From positions 248,001-312,000 of the forward strand of contig NZ_CP061178.1 in NCBI RefSeq assembly GCF_017355405.1: a stretch of 64,000 bases of DNA, written 5' to 3'. Within the stretch, counting starts at the first letter, position 1, and the number at the start of each line of letters is the position of its first letter. This document shows, in pieces, positions 24,899 to 32,947 of this stretch. Source of the stretch: Roseomonas haemaphysalidis. GTDB lineage: Bacteria; Pseudomonadota; Alphaproteobacteria; Acetobacterales; Acetobacteraceae. The translations under genes were made by a program, and so were the position numbers. Below the pieces are notes generated by a model that saw only the letters and a program-made list of their open reading frames with translations, had not been told where the DNA came from and did not search any database.

Positions 24899-27800
24899 AT
24901 GGCCGAGCACCGCAACATCTCCGCCTGGGCCATCCGCAACCCGGTGGCCACCGCCGTGCTGTTTCTGCTGCTGATGGTGGCGGGCCTGGTCACCTACCCC
25001 CTGCTCCGCATCAACAACACCCCGGACCTCGACCTGCCGGTGGTGGTGGTCACCGTCGCCCAGCCCGGCGCCGCGCCGAGCGAGCTGGAAACCACCGTGA
25101 CGCGGCGGGTGGAGGATGCGGTCAGCGGGCTGGGCGATGTGCGCCACATCACCTCCACCGTGCTGGACGGCACATCGACCACCATCATCGAATTCGCGCT
25201 CGGCAAGAACATCGACCGCGCGACCAACGATGTGCGCGACCGTGTGGCCCGCATCCGTGCCGATTTGCCCGCCGCGATCCGCGACCCGGTGATCACCCGC
25301 GTGGAGGCCACCGGCGGCGCCATCCTCACCTACACCGTCGCCGCCCCCGCCATGGGCGACGCCGAGCTGAGCTGGTTTGTCGAGGACGTGCTGGCCAAGT
25401 CGCTCCTGTCGGTGAAGGGCGTGGCCGAGATCAACCGCGTGGGCGGCGTGGATCGGGAGATCCGCGTGTCGTTGAAGCCGGACCGCATGCTGGCGCTGGG
25501 CATCACGGCGGCGCAGGTGAACGACCAGTTGCGCGCGCTGAACATCGACCTGCCCGGCGGACGCGGCACGCTGGGCGGCGCCGAGCAGGCGATCCGCACC
25601 CTCGGCGCGGCGCCCAGCGTGGAATCCCTGCGGGCCCGCAGCATCGTGCTGCCCAATGGCCGCACCGCGCGGCTGGGCGACCTCGCCGATGTCAGCGACG
25701 GCACGGCCGAGGTGCGCAGTGCCGCCCGCCTGGATGGTCGCCCCGTGGTGGGCTTCGAGGTGCTGCGGACCAAGGGCTCCTCCGAGGTCGCGGTGGCCGA
25801 AGGCGTCGCCGCCCGGGTGCGGGAGCTGATGGCCACGCATGCCGGCGTCGAGATCCGCCAGGTGGCATCCACCGTCACCTTCGTGGTGGATGGCTACCAC
25901 GCGGCGGTGGAGGCGCTGCTGGTCGGCGCCGCGCTGGCCATGCTGGTGGTGTGGCTGTTCCTGCGCGACTGGCGGGCGACCTGGATCGCCTCCATCGCCA
26001 TGCCCTTCTCCCTGGTCCCGACCTTCTTCGTGATGTGGTGCTTCGGCTTTTCGCTGAACAACGTCACGCTGCTGGGGCTGACGCTGGTGGTCGGCGTGCT
26101 GGTGGACGATGCGATCGTCGAGATTGAGAACATCGTCCGCCACCTGCGCGCGCACCCCGAGCGCGGCACCATGCGCGCGGCGCTGGATGCCTCGGCCGAG
26201 ATCGGGCTGGCGGTGGTGGCCACCACCGCCACCATCCTGGCGGTGTTCGTGCCGGTCGCCTTCATGCCCGGCATCCCCGGCCAGTTCTTCCGGGAGTTCG
26301 GGCTGACCGTGGCCGCCGCCGTGGCCTTTTCCCTGGTGGTGGCCCGGCTGCTGACCCCGTTGCTGGGCGCGCACTTCCTGAAGGCCGGCGCCGGCGGCCA
26401 TGACGAGGACGCGACCGGTGCCTTCGGCCGGCGCTACCTGCCGCTGCTGCAATGGTGCCTGCGGCACCGCTTCGTCACCCTGGTGGCGGGGGTCGGGTTT
26501 CTGGCCGTGTCCTTCGCGCTGGTGCCGTTCATTCCCAAGGACTTCGTGCCCGGCGCCGACCGCGCCCGGTCGTCCCTGTCCATCGAGCTGCCGCCGGGAT
26601 CCACCCTGGCCGAGACCGATCGGGTGGTGCAGCAGGCGACGCGCATCCTGAAGGCGCGGCCCGAGGTGGCCAGCGTCTTCGCCTCCATGGGCACCAGCAC
26701 GGGCGGGCAGATGGCGATCGGTTCCGTCACCCGGGCGGGTGATCCGCGCCAAGCCAACCTGACCGTCAACCTGCTGCCGCGCCGCCAGCGCGCCCTGACC
26801 CAGCAACAGTTCGAATCGGCCGTCCGCCCGGCGCTGGAACAGTTGCCCGGCACCCGTGTGCGCTTCGGCGCGGACGGGCAAAGCGGTTCCAAGCTGGAGA
26901 TCACCCTGGTGGGCGAGGACGGCGCGCTGCTGAATGCCACCGCCGCGGAGCTGGAGCGGCAGATGCGCGCGCTGCCGCAGCTGGCCGGCGCCCGTTCCAC
27001 CGCCAGCCTGGCGCGGCCGGAACTGCAGATCGTGCCGCTGGAAGGCCGGGCGGCGGATGCCGGCGTGTCGTCCAGCGCCATCGCCGCCACGGCGCGCATC
27101 GCCACCACCGGGGACATCGACCAGAACCTGCCCCGCTTCAACCTGCCGGACCGGCAGATCCCGATCCGCGTGATGCTGGACGAGCAGGCGCGGGGCGACA
27201 TGTCCCAGCTCGCCGCCCTGCGCGTCGATGGCCGCGGCGGCCCGGTGCCGCTCGGTGCCGTGGCCGAGATCCGCCACGGCGCCGGCCCTGCGCAGGTGGA
27301 CCGGCTGGACCGCGTGCGCAAGGTGACCGTGCAGGCGGAGCTGAACGGACTGCCGCTCGGTGTCGCGACCGATCTGGTCGCTGGCCTGCCGGTCCTGCAG
27401 CGCCTGCCGCCCGGTGTCCGGCAGCAGGAGGTGGGCGACACGGAGGTGATGCGCGAGTTGTTCGGCGGCTTCGGCATGGCGCTGGGGGCCGGCGTGCTGA
27501 TGGTCTACCTGGTGCTGGTGCTGCTGTTCGGCGGCTTTCTGCAGCCGTTGACCATCATGTCCGCCCTGCCCCTGTCGCTCGGCGGCGCTCTGCTGGCGCT
27601 GCTGATCGCGCAGAAGTCGCTGGGCGTTTCGGCCGTGATCGGCGTGCTGATGCTGATGGGTATTGTCGCCAAGAACTCCATTCTGCTGGTGGAATACGCC
27701 ATCCTGGCGCGGCGCGACCGCGGGCTGGACCGTGACAGCGCGATCCTGGAAGCCGCGCGCAAGCGGGCGCGGCCGATCGTCATGACGACCATCGCGATGT

Positions 27801-28015
27801 GCGCCGGCATGGCCCACATCGCGCTCGGCCTCGGGGCGGACAGCGAGTTCCGCTCGCCCATGGCGCTGGTGGTGATCGGCGGGCTGCTGACCTCCACGCT
27901 GCTCAGCCTCGTCTTCGTGCCGGTGGCCTACTCTTATATGGACGGGGTGGAGCAATGGCTGACGCGGCGGTTGCGCCGCGGCCCCCTGCCAAGCCAGAGG
28001 TTGCAGAAAACGTAA
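24899..28015 (+). CDS. RND efflux pump permease subunit (AcrB/MexB-like, HAE1 type)
   Basis: The 1038-residue protein has the full RND layout: a first helix (ATAVLFLLLMVAGLVTYPLL), a large periplasmic loop, helices 2-7 with the proton-relay acidic pair in GVLVDDAIVEIEN, a second periplasmic loop and helices 8-12 ending near 1025. Length matches AcrB-type drug pumps. Together with the adaptor and TetR repressor it forms a complete regulated two-gene efflux operon that borrows an outer membrane channel from elsewhere. Substrate could be drugs, solvents or a natural product; the sequence does not tell. Confidence 0.93.
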   Translation: MAEHRNISAWAIRNPVATAVLFLLLMVAGLVTYPLLRINNTPDLDLPVVVVTVAQPGAAPSELETTVTRRVEDAVSGLGDVRHITSTVLDGTSTTIIEFALGKNIDRATNDVRDRVARIRADLPAAIRDPVITRVEATGGAILTYTVAAPAMGDAELSWFVEDVLAKSLLSVKGVAEINRVGGVDREIRVSLKPDRMLALGITAAQVNDQLRALNIDLPGGRGTLGGAEQAIRTLGAAPSVESLRARSIVLPNGRTARLGDLADVSDGTAEVRSAARLDGRPVVGFEVLRTKGSSEVAVAEGVAARVRELMATHAGVEIRQVASTVTFVVDGYHAAVEALLVGAALAMLVVWLFLRDWRATWIASIAMPFSLVPTFFVMWCFGFSLNNVTLLGLTLVVGVLVDDAIVEIENIVRHLRAHPERGTMRAALDASAEIGLAVVATTATILAVFVPVAFMPGIPGQFFREFGLTVAAAVAFSLVVARLLTPLLGAHFLKAGAGGHDEDATGAFGRRYLPLLQWCLRHRFVTLVAGVGFLAVSFALVPFIPKDFVPGADRARSSLSIELPPGSTLAETDRVVQQATRILKARPEVASVFASMGTSTGGQMAIGSVTRAGDPRQANLTVNLLPRRQRALTQQQFESAVRPALEQLPGTRVRFGADGQSGSKLEITLVGEDGALLNATAAELERQMRALPQLAGARSTASLARPELQIVPLEGRAADAGVSSSAIAATARIATTGDIDQNLPRFNLPDRQIPIRVMLDEQARGDMSQLAALRVDGRGGPVPLGAVAEIRHGAGPAQVDRLDRVRKVTVQAELNGLPLGVATDLVAGLPVLQRLPPGVRQQEVGDTEVMRELFGGFGMALGAGVLMVYLVLVLLFGGFLQPLTIMSALPLSLGGALLALLIAQKSLGVSAVIGVLMLMGIVAKNSILLVEYAILARRDRGLDRDSAILEAARKRARPIVMTTIAMCAGMAHIALGLGADSEFRSPMALVVIGGLLTSTLLSLVFVPVAYSYMDGVEQWLTRRLRRGPLPSQRLQKT

Positions 28016-28070
28016 AAAGATCGTGCAAAACGTCTCGTTTTTCTCTCCGCGCAATTTATAAGGGAGTCAC

Positions 28071-28084
28071 GGCCACCGGTGGCC
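28071..28084. promoter_or_regulatory. perfect G+C palindrome before the polymer-acetylation operon
   Basis: GGCCACCGGTGGCC is self-complementary, and the flanking C (28070) and G (28085) extend it to 16 bp. It lies 24 bp before the SGNH gene start and 55 bp after the RND permease stop, downstream of an A+T-rich patch with TTATAA. It may be an operator or leader hairpin; in G+C-rich DNA chance cannot be excluded. Confidence 0.35.
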
Positions 28085-28107
28085 GCTGGCAGCGGAGCCT
28101 TGACTGC

Positions 28108-28773
28108 ATGCAATCGATCCTCATGGGCCTGTCCCTGTTGGTTCTGGGCGACAGCCATTTCGGCAAGCCCGACTACCTGATCACCACGCTGCAGGATGAG
28201 TTGATCCGCCGCGGCGCCAAGGTGGCCACCTATTCCGCCTGCGGCTCCCCGCCCAGCATCTGGCTGACCGCGCGCGTCGCCTCCTGCGGCACGGCGCAGC
28301 GCCTGCAGTCCGGCCCGATCACCCAGCAGAGCGGCGCCGCCGCCAAGACCGTGCCGATCGACCAGCTGGTGGCGACCAACAAGCCGAACCTGATCATCGT
28401 GGCGATGGCCGACACCATCGGCGGCTACACCCGCCCCGCCCTGCCGCGCGACGACGTGCAGGAGCAGGTGACGGCGCTGACCGACAAGCTGCGCGCCATG
28501 AACATCCCCTGCCTGTGGGTGGGCCCGAGCTGGGGCACCGAGGGCGGTCCCTTCATGAAGACCTTCGCCCGCGTGCAGGAGCTGTCGGCCTACATGGCCA
28601 CCGTGGTCAGCCCCTGCACCTACGTGGACAGCACCAAGCTGGACAAGCCGGGCGAGTGGCCCACCTTCGACGGCCAGCACTACACTGTTGCGGGCTATCG
28701 CTCCTATGGCACGGCTCTGGCGCAGCAGATCGCCCAGATGCCCGAGGTCAAGGCCGCCATCGGCGCGCGCTGA
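28108..28773 (+). CDS. SGNH/GDSL-type hydrolase-like protein of the acetylation cluster (WssF-like)
   Basis: The 221-residue protein has the SGNH block I as LLVLGDSHFGKPDYL at residues 10-24 and a block V-like DGQHYTVAGY near the C-terminus, giving the Ser and Asp/His of an esterase-type triad. It starts with a short hydrophobic stretch that is really the first beta strand, so export is uncertain. GGAG lies about 12 nt upstream of the chosen ATG. It is followed on the same strand by AlgI- and AlgJ/X-like genes, as in acetylated cellulose (wss) operons, where an SGNH-like WssF is thought to help deliver acetyl groups. Exact role is inferred from context. Confidence 0.75.
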   Translation: MQSILMGLSLLVLGDSHFGKPDYLITTLQDELIRRGAKVATYSACGSPPSIWLTARVASCGTAQRLQSGPITQQSGAAAKTVPIDQLVATNKPNLIIVAMADTIGGYTRPALPRDDVQEQVTALTDKLRAMNIPCLWVGPSWGTEGGPFMKTFARVQELSAYMATVVSPCTYVDSTKLDKPGEWPTFDGQHYTVAGYRSYGTALAQQIAQMPEVKAAIGAR

Positions 28774-28779
28774 GCCGCG

Positions 28780-28807
28780 GCGCCCGGCGGGTTCGCCCGC
28801 CGGACGC
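28780..28807 (+). terminator. very stable UUCG-loop hairpin after the SGNH gene
   Basis: CCGGCGGG (28784-28791) and CCCGCCGG (28796-28803) pair around a TTCG tetraloop. The stem continues as GCG/CGC beyond one mismatch, from 28780 to 28807. It begins 6 nt after the SGNH stop and about 100 nt before algI. Without a T-run it may be an attenuator or an RNA-stabilising structure rather than a full terminator. Confidence 0.5.
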
Positions 28808-28906
28808 CTGCCGGACTGACGCGGCCCGTGCCGGTCGTCGCTGCCTGAACCCGGGTGGCGGCGCGGCGCGGCTGCCCCCACGCCCTTCCAGTGCAGGCGC
28901 GACCGC

Positions 28907-30328
28907 ATGATCTTCGCCTCCTTCGAATTCATCTTCCTGTTTCTGCCTGTCTATTTCGCGCTGTATTTTTTGACGCCGGCGCGCTTCCGCAACTGGCCGG
29001 TGCTCATCCTGTCCTGGGGCTTCTATGCCTGGTGGCGGGTGGACTTCCTGGGGCTGCTGGTGTCCGTGACGGTGTTCACCTTCACCATCGCCCGGCTGAT
29101 GGACGCCAGGGGCGTCGACAGCCCCGCCGGCCGGCGGTTGTTCTGGGCGGGCATCCTGGGCAACCTCGGCGTGCTGGCCTACTTCAAATACGCCAACTTC
29201 GGGGTGGACACCTTCAACGGGCTGATCGAGGCCGCTGGCTTCACGCCGCTGGCCTGGACCGAGATCCTGCTGCCCATCGGCCTGTCCTTCTACGTGCTGC
29301 AATCGGTCAGCTACCTGATCGACCTCAAGCGCGGCCACGTGCCGGTCAGCCGCAACTTCATCGCCTACGCCACCTACAAGGCGATCTTCTCGCAGCTCAT
29401 CGCGGGTCCCATCGTGCGCTATGCTGAGATCGAGCAGGACCTGAAGTCCCGCCGCCACAGCCTGGCGATCTTCGGCGCCGGCGCGCGGCGCTTCATGATC
29501 GGCTTCGTCATGAAGGTAGCGCTGGCCGACACGCTGAGCCCGATGGTGGATGCCATTTTCGCCCTGCCCGCGCCGACGTTGCTGGAATCCTGGGCCGGCG
29601 CCATCGCCTATACCCTGCAGCTGTTCTTCGACTTCGCCGGCTACTCCGCCATGGCCATCGGGCTTGCGCTGATGTGCGGCTTCCACTTCCCGGAGAACTT
29701 CAACCACCCCTACCTGTCGGCCAACATCCAGGATTTCTGGAACCGCTGGCACATGACGCTGGGCCGCTTCCTCCGGGACTACCTGTACATCTCCATGGGC
29801 GGCAACAGGCGCGGTGCCGGGCGCACCTATCTCAACCTGTTTCTCACCATGGTGATCGGCGGGTTGTGGCACGGCGCCAACTGGACCTTCGTGCTCTGGG
29901 GCGTGTGGCATGGCGGCATGCTGGCGGCGCACCGCTGGTGGAACCGCGCCGGCTTCCGCATGCCCTTCTGGGTGGGCAACGCGGTGCTGATGCTCTGCGT
30001 CATCATCGGCTGGGTGACGTTCCGGGCGCACGACATCCACGCCACCTTCGGCATGTATCGCGGCATGCTGGGGCTGAACGGCGGCTGGGGCCTGACCGAC
30101 GCCCTGGCGTGGCAGATTACGCCCGACCAGTGGTGGACCATGTTGATCGCCGCGGTGGTGATCTACCTGCCGCTGCTCGCCGCCCGCACGCCCCTGCTCC
30201 GCGCGCCGGAGGAGAATGGGCCTTTGTGGCGGGCAGCCTGGGTGGCGGCACCGTTCCTCGGCTTCCTGCTCAGCTTGGTGCTGCTGTACAGCCGCGCCGC
30301 CGTGCCCTTCCTCTATTTCCAGTTCTGA
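28907..30328 (+). CDS. MBOAT O-acyltransferase, AlgI/WssH-like
   Basis: The 473-residue polytopic inner membrane protein carries the MBOAT hallmarks FNHPYLSANIQDFWNRWHMTL and GGLWHGANWTFVLWG. The active-site histidine falls at residue 322, the same number as in P. aeruginosa AlgI. AlgI-type proteins pass acetyl groups across the membrane for O-acetylation of an exported polysaccharide. It is followed 10 nt later by an AlgJ/X-like gene and preceded by an SGNH gene. With BcsC on the opposite operon the likely polymer is cellulose, not alginate, since no alginate polymerase gene is present. Confidence 0.93.
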   Translation: MIFASFEFIFLFLPVYFALYFLTPARFRNWPVLILSWGFYAWWRVDFLGLLVSVTVFTFTIARLMDARGVDSPAGRRLFWAGILGNLGVLAYFKYANFGVDTFNGLIEAAGFTPLAWTEILLPIGLSFYVLQSVSYLIDLKRGHVPVSRNFIAYATYKAIFSQLIAGPIVRYAEIEQDLKSRRHSLAIFGAGARRFMIGFVMKVALADTLSPMVDAIFALPAPTLLESWAGAIAYTLQLFFDFAGYSAMAIGLALMCGFHFPENFNHPYLSANIQDFWNRWHMTLGRFLRDYLYISMGGNRRGAGRTYLNLFLTMVIGGLWHGANWTFVLWGVWHGGMLAAHRWWNRAGFRMPFWVGNAVLMLCVIIGWVTFRAHDIHATFGMYRGMLGLNGGWGLTDALAWQITPDQWWTMLIAAVVIYLPLLAARTPLLRAPEENGPLWRAAWVAAPFLGFLLSLVLLYSRAAVPFLYFQF

Positions 30329-30338
30329 GGAGCGAGCA

Positions 30339-31466
30339 ATGACCCCACCGGAAAGCCGCTTCCGCACCGCTGCCTCGGCCGGCCAGGCCGTCGCCGTCAT
30401 CGCCCTGCTGGGCTGGGGTTTCTGGCAGGGCGTCACGGCGCTGTCGAAGCCCGAGGCCCAGGCCCGCATCCGGGACACGCTGTCCTGGTCCGCCCTGCTG
30501 AAAGGCGAGACGGCGGCGGCCGTGAACCACGCCATGGCGCACAACCTGCCCGTGGACCCGCAGTTCCGCGCCATCGGGGGCATCTTCCGCTGGATGCTGT
30601 TCGGCGCCGCCGGGCCACAGGTGCGTGCCGGCTGCGACGACTGGCTGTTCCTGACAGAGGAGCTGCGCCCCTGGCCGGAAGCCGAGGCGCACCAAGCCGC
30701 CCGCGTCGCCGCCCTGAAGCGCGTGGCCGACAAGCTGGCCGCCCAGGACATCCGGCTGGTGATCGCCGTCGTGCCGGACAAGGCGCGCGTTTACACGAAC
30801 CAGCTGTGCGGCGTGCGCTGGTCGGCGCAGTCCCAGGCCCGGTACGCCGCCTTCACCGCGCAGTTGCAGGCGGCCGGCCTGAACAGCCTAGGCCTCTTGC
30901 CGGTGATGCAGGATGCCGCGCGCAGCGCCCCCGCCTTTTACCGCACCGACACACATTGGAGCCAGACGGGCGCCGCCGCCGCCGCCGCCGCGCTGGCCGC
31001 GCCGGTACGGGCGCAAGGCATCGCACCCGCCGAGGAGTTCCGTACCAGCGCCGAGCCGGCCGACAGCAACGGCCCGGGCGACCTGCTAAGGCTGATGAGT
31101 CTGGACCACGTGCCCGACTGGCTGCGCCCCACCCCGGACCGCCAGCGCAAGGAAACCACCGAGGCGGCGCAGCCGGCCGAGGCTGGCGGCGGCCTGCTGG
31201 ACGACACGCCCACCCCGCCGGTGACGCTGCTGGGTTCCTCCTACTCCGTGAACGCCAATTTCCACGGCCGGCTGCAACAGGCACTCGGCGTCGCCGTGGC
31301 CAACTTCGCGGAAGCCGGCGGCGGCTTCTGGCGCGCGGCCAACACCTACTTCACCGGCGAGGCTTTCCGCGATACCCCGCCGAAGTTGGTGGTGTGGGAA
31401 ATTCCGGAACGCGTGGTCGGCCAGCCGATCGACGCGGCGGAGCAGCGCTTCCTGGACCGGTGGTAG
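30339..31466 (+). CDS. AlgJ/AlgX-like polysaccharide O-acetyltransferase (WssI-like)
   Basis: The 375-residue protein has one N-terminal membrane anchor (AVAVIALLGWGFWQGV) and a periplasmic SGNH-like domain. Its triad residues are visible as D204 and H206 in YRTDTHWSQTG and S301 in LLGSSYSVN, the AlgJ/AlgX signature. GAGGAG overlaps the algI stop just upstream of the ATG, so the two are translationally coupled. It should take acetyl groups delivered by the MBOAT protein and place them on the polymer in the periplasm. It ends 4 bp from the convergent SGNH gene. Confidence 0.9.
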   Translation: MTPPESRFRTAASAGQAVAVIALLGWGFWQGVTALSKPEAQARIRDTLSWSALLKGETAAAVNHAMAHNLPVDPQFRAIGGIFRWMLFGAAGPQVRAGCDDWLFLTEELRPWPEAEAHQAARVAALKRVADKLAAQDIRLVIAVVPDKARVYTNQLCGVRWSAQSQARYAAFTAQLQAAGLNSLGLLPVMQDAARSAPAFYRTDTHWSQTGAAAAAAALAAPVRAQGIAPAEEFRTSAEPADSNGPGDLLRLMSLDHVPDWLRPTPDRQRKETTEAAQPAEAGGGLLDDTPTPPVTLLGSSYSVNANFHGRLQQALGVAVANFAEAGGGFWRAANTYFTGEAFRDTPPKLVVWEIPERVVGQPIDAAEQRFLDRW

Positions 31467-31470
31467 GGGC

Positions 31471-32214
31471 TCAGCGCCCCATTAGCTCGCGCATCTTCCA
31501 CTCGATCGCCGTGGCGATGATGGCATAGCCCACGGCGGAAGGGTGCAACCGGTCCGGCGCCACCACCTCGGACAGGTTGCCCGCCGCGTCCAGCAACAGC
31601 GGCCCGGGGTCCAGAAAGGTGACGCGCTGCGCCTCGCTGGCACAGGTGGAGATCAGGTTGTTGACCTCCCGCACCAGGGGCCGGAACGGGTCCTGCGGCG
31701 TCGCGCCGCGCGGCAAGATGCCGAGCAGCAGGATCTTGCTGGACGGCGAGCGTGCGTGGATCATCCGCACCACCTCGGCAATGCCGGTCGCCACCTCGTC
31801 GGAGCGCGGGTTGTGCGCGTTGTTGGTGCCCAGCATCAGCACCACCAGCTCCGGCTTCAGGCTGGCGCCGAGCGGCGAACGGGCCAGACGCCACAGCATG
31901 CCCTGGGTGGTGTCGCTGCCGACGCCCATGTTGAGCGCCGCGCGATGGCCATAGAACTGCGCGAAGATCGGCGCCGCCCAGTTCTGTGTGATGGAGTCAC
32001 CCAGAAACAGCAGCCGCACGCCGGACAGGTCGGTGCCGTTCAGCTGTTCCAGAACCTGCTGCCGCTGCTGCCACCATTCCAGGGCCACCGGCGCGGGCCT
32101 CGCTTCCGCGGGCGGCGGGTTGCGCGGCGGCAGCCGGTCGCACAGCATCTGCGCCGCCGCCGGCGAGCCGCAGCCCAGGGCCGCCAGCAGTGCCAGCCCC
32201 GCCGCCGCGCGCAT
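31471..32214 (-). CDS. exported SGNH/GDSL hydrolase (PAF-acetylhydrolase-like)
   Basis: The 247-residue protein has a signal peptide (MRAAAGLALLAALGCGSPAAAQ; the cysteine could also suggest a lipoprotein, but the lipobox is poor). Its SGNH domain has S74 in LLFLGDSITQNW, block III VLMLGTNNAH and block V DRLHPSAVGY. It resembles platelet-activating-factor acetylhydrolase-type esterases and could remove or transfer acetyl groups on the polymer. It starts 2 bp after the AlgF-like stop, so it is the last gene of the bcsC-algF-SGNH operon. Start at 32214 puts the signal peptide at the N-terminus. Confidence 0.85.
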   Translation of the reverse strand: MRAAAGLALLAALGCGSPAAAQMLCDRLPPRNPPPAEARPAPVALEWWQQRQQVLEQLNGTDLSGVRLLFLGDSITQNWAAPIFAQFYGHRAALNMGVGSDTTQGMLWRLARSPLGASLKPELVVLMLGTNNAHNPRSDEVATGIAEVVRMIHARSPSSKILLLGILPRGATPQDPFRPLVREVNNLISTCASEAQRVTFLDPGPLLLDAAGNLSEVVAPDRLHPSAVGYAIIATAIEWKMRELMGR

Positions 32215-32216
32215 GC

Positions 32217-32918
32217 TCAGCGGCTCGCGGCGATGCGGTCGCGCGCCAGCAACGTCACGGGCGTGCCGGACGGCGCCATCAGCCATACGCTGTACTGCCC
32301 ACCGGCTTCCAGCTTGCCCAGGTCCTGCACGGGAGCCTGCTTGCCGCCGCAGGCCGCGCGCACGCTGGCGGCAGTCGGGTTGACGCTGCGCGACTTGGTG
32401 GTGTTGGGCGCGACGCCCGTGAACACCGCCTGGTTCGAGCCCTGGATGGTCAGCGAGCCATCGGCGCAGGCCGGGATGACGTTGTAGAAGGCGAGCCGCG
32501 CCCGCAGCTGGTTGAACTCCAGCCCATCCGGCAGCACGGTGGCCACCACCTTGCCGTCCACCTGGGCCAGGACGACGGTGTTGTAACCTTCCTTGAAGGT
32601 GACCTTGGACTGGCTCGCCTTCCCGTCCACCGTGATATCCAGCGTGATCTCGCGCCCCGCCGCCTTTTCAGCCGGCACATAGGGGCCGACGCGGTCGGCA
32701 TCCCCCGCGCCCTGGGTGAAGGCGGGCGTGAAATCGGCCTTTACGGCCACGGCGCCGGGCAACGTGTTGATGAAACGGATAAAGGCGGTGCCATCCGGCA
32801 GCCGCTGCTCGTACAGCAGCGGGGCCTGAGACTGCGCGGGCTGCGCCGGCCACAGGCCGAACCCGGCGAACAAGGCGGCGGCGAGCGCCGTGCGGCGGAA
32901 GGGGCGGGCTGCGGACAT
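32217..32918 (-). CDS. AlgF/WssG-like periplasmic polysaccharide acetylation protein
   Basis: The 233-residue product has a signal peptide (RRTALAAALFAGFGLWPAQPAQSQA) and a beta-rich body beginning LLYEQRLPDGTAFIRFINTLPG, a pattern of AlgF-family proteins (two small beta domains, roughly 200 residues). AlgF works with AlgI, AlgJ and AlgX in alginate O-acetylation. The chosen ATG has GGAG six nt upstream; the in-frame ATG at 32951 overlaps the bcsC stop as ATGA and may be the true coupled start. It links the acetylation machinery on this strand to bcsC. Confidence 0.82.
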   Translation of the reverse strand: MSAARPFRRTALAAALFAGFGLWPAQPAQSQAPLLYEQRLPDGTAFIRFINTLPGAVAVKADFTPAFTQGAGDADRVGPYVPAEKAAGREITLDITVDGKASQSKVTFKEGYNTVVLAQVDGKVVATVLPDGLEFNQLRARLAFYNVIPACADGSLTIQGSNQAVFTGVAPNTTKSRSVNPTAASVRAACGGKQAPVQDLGKLEAGGQYSVWLMAPSGTPVTLLARDRIAASR

Positions 32919-32947
32919 CGGGCACTCCATGGCGGGGAAGGGGCGGG

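Noticed and set aside
23705..28054. A 1449-codon open frame on the minus strand opposite the RND adaptor and permease
   Set aside because: Its translation is His/Gly/Gln-rich with no fold or motifs. It is the usual antisense by-product of high G+C codon bias opposite real genes with clear RND motifs.
28907..31466. Alginate biosynthesis operon
   Set aside because: AlgI- and AlgJ/X-like genes exist, but no Alg8/Alg44/AlgD/AlgE/AlgG homologue. The neighbouring BcsC points to cellulose instead.
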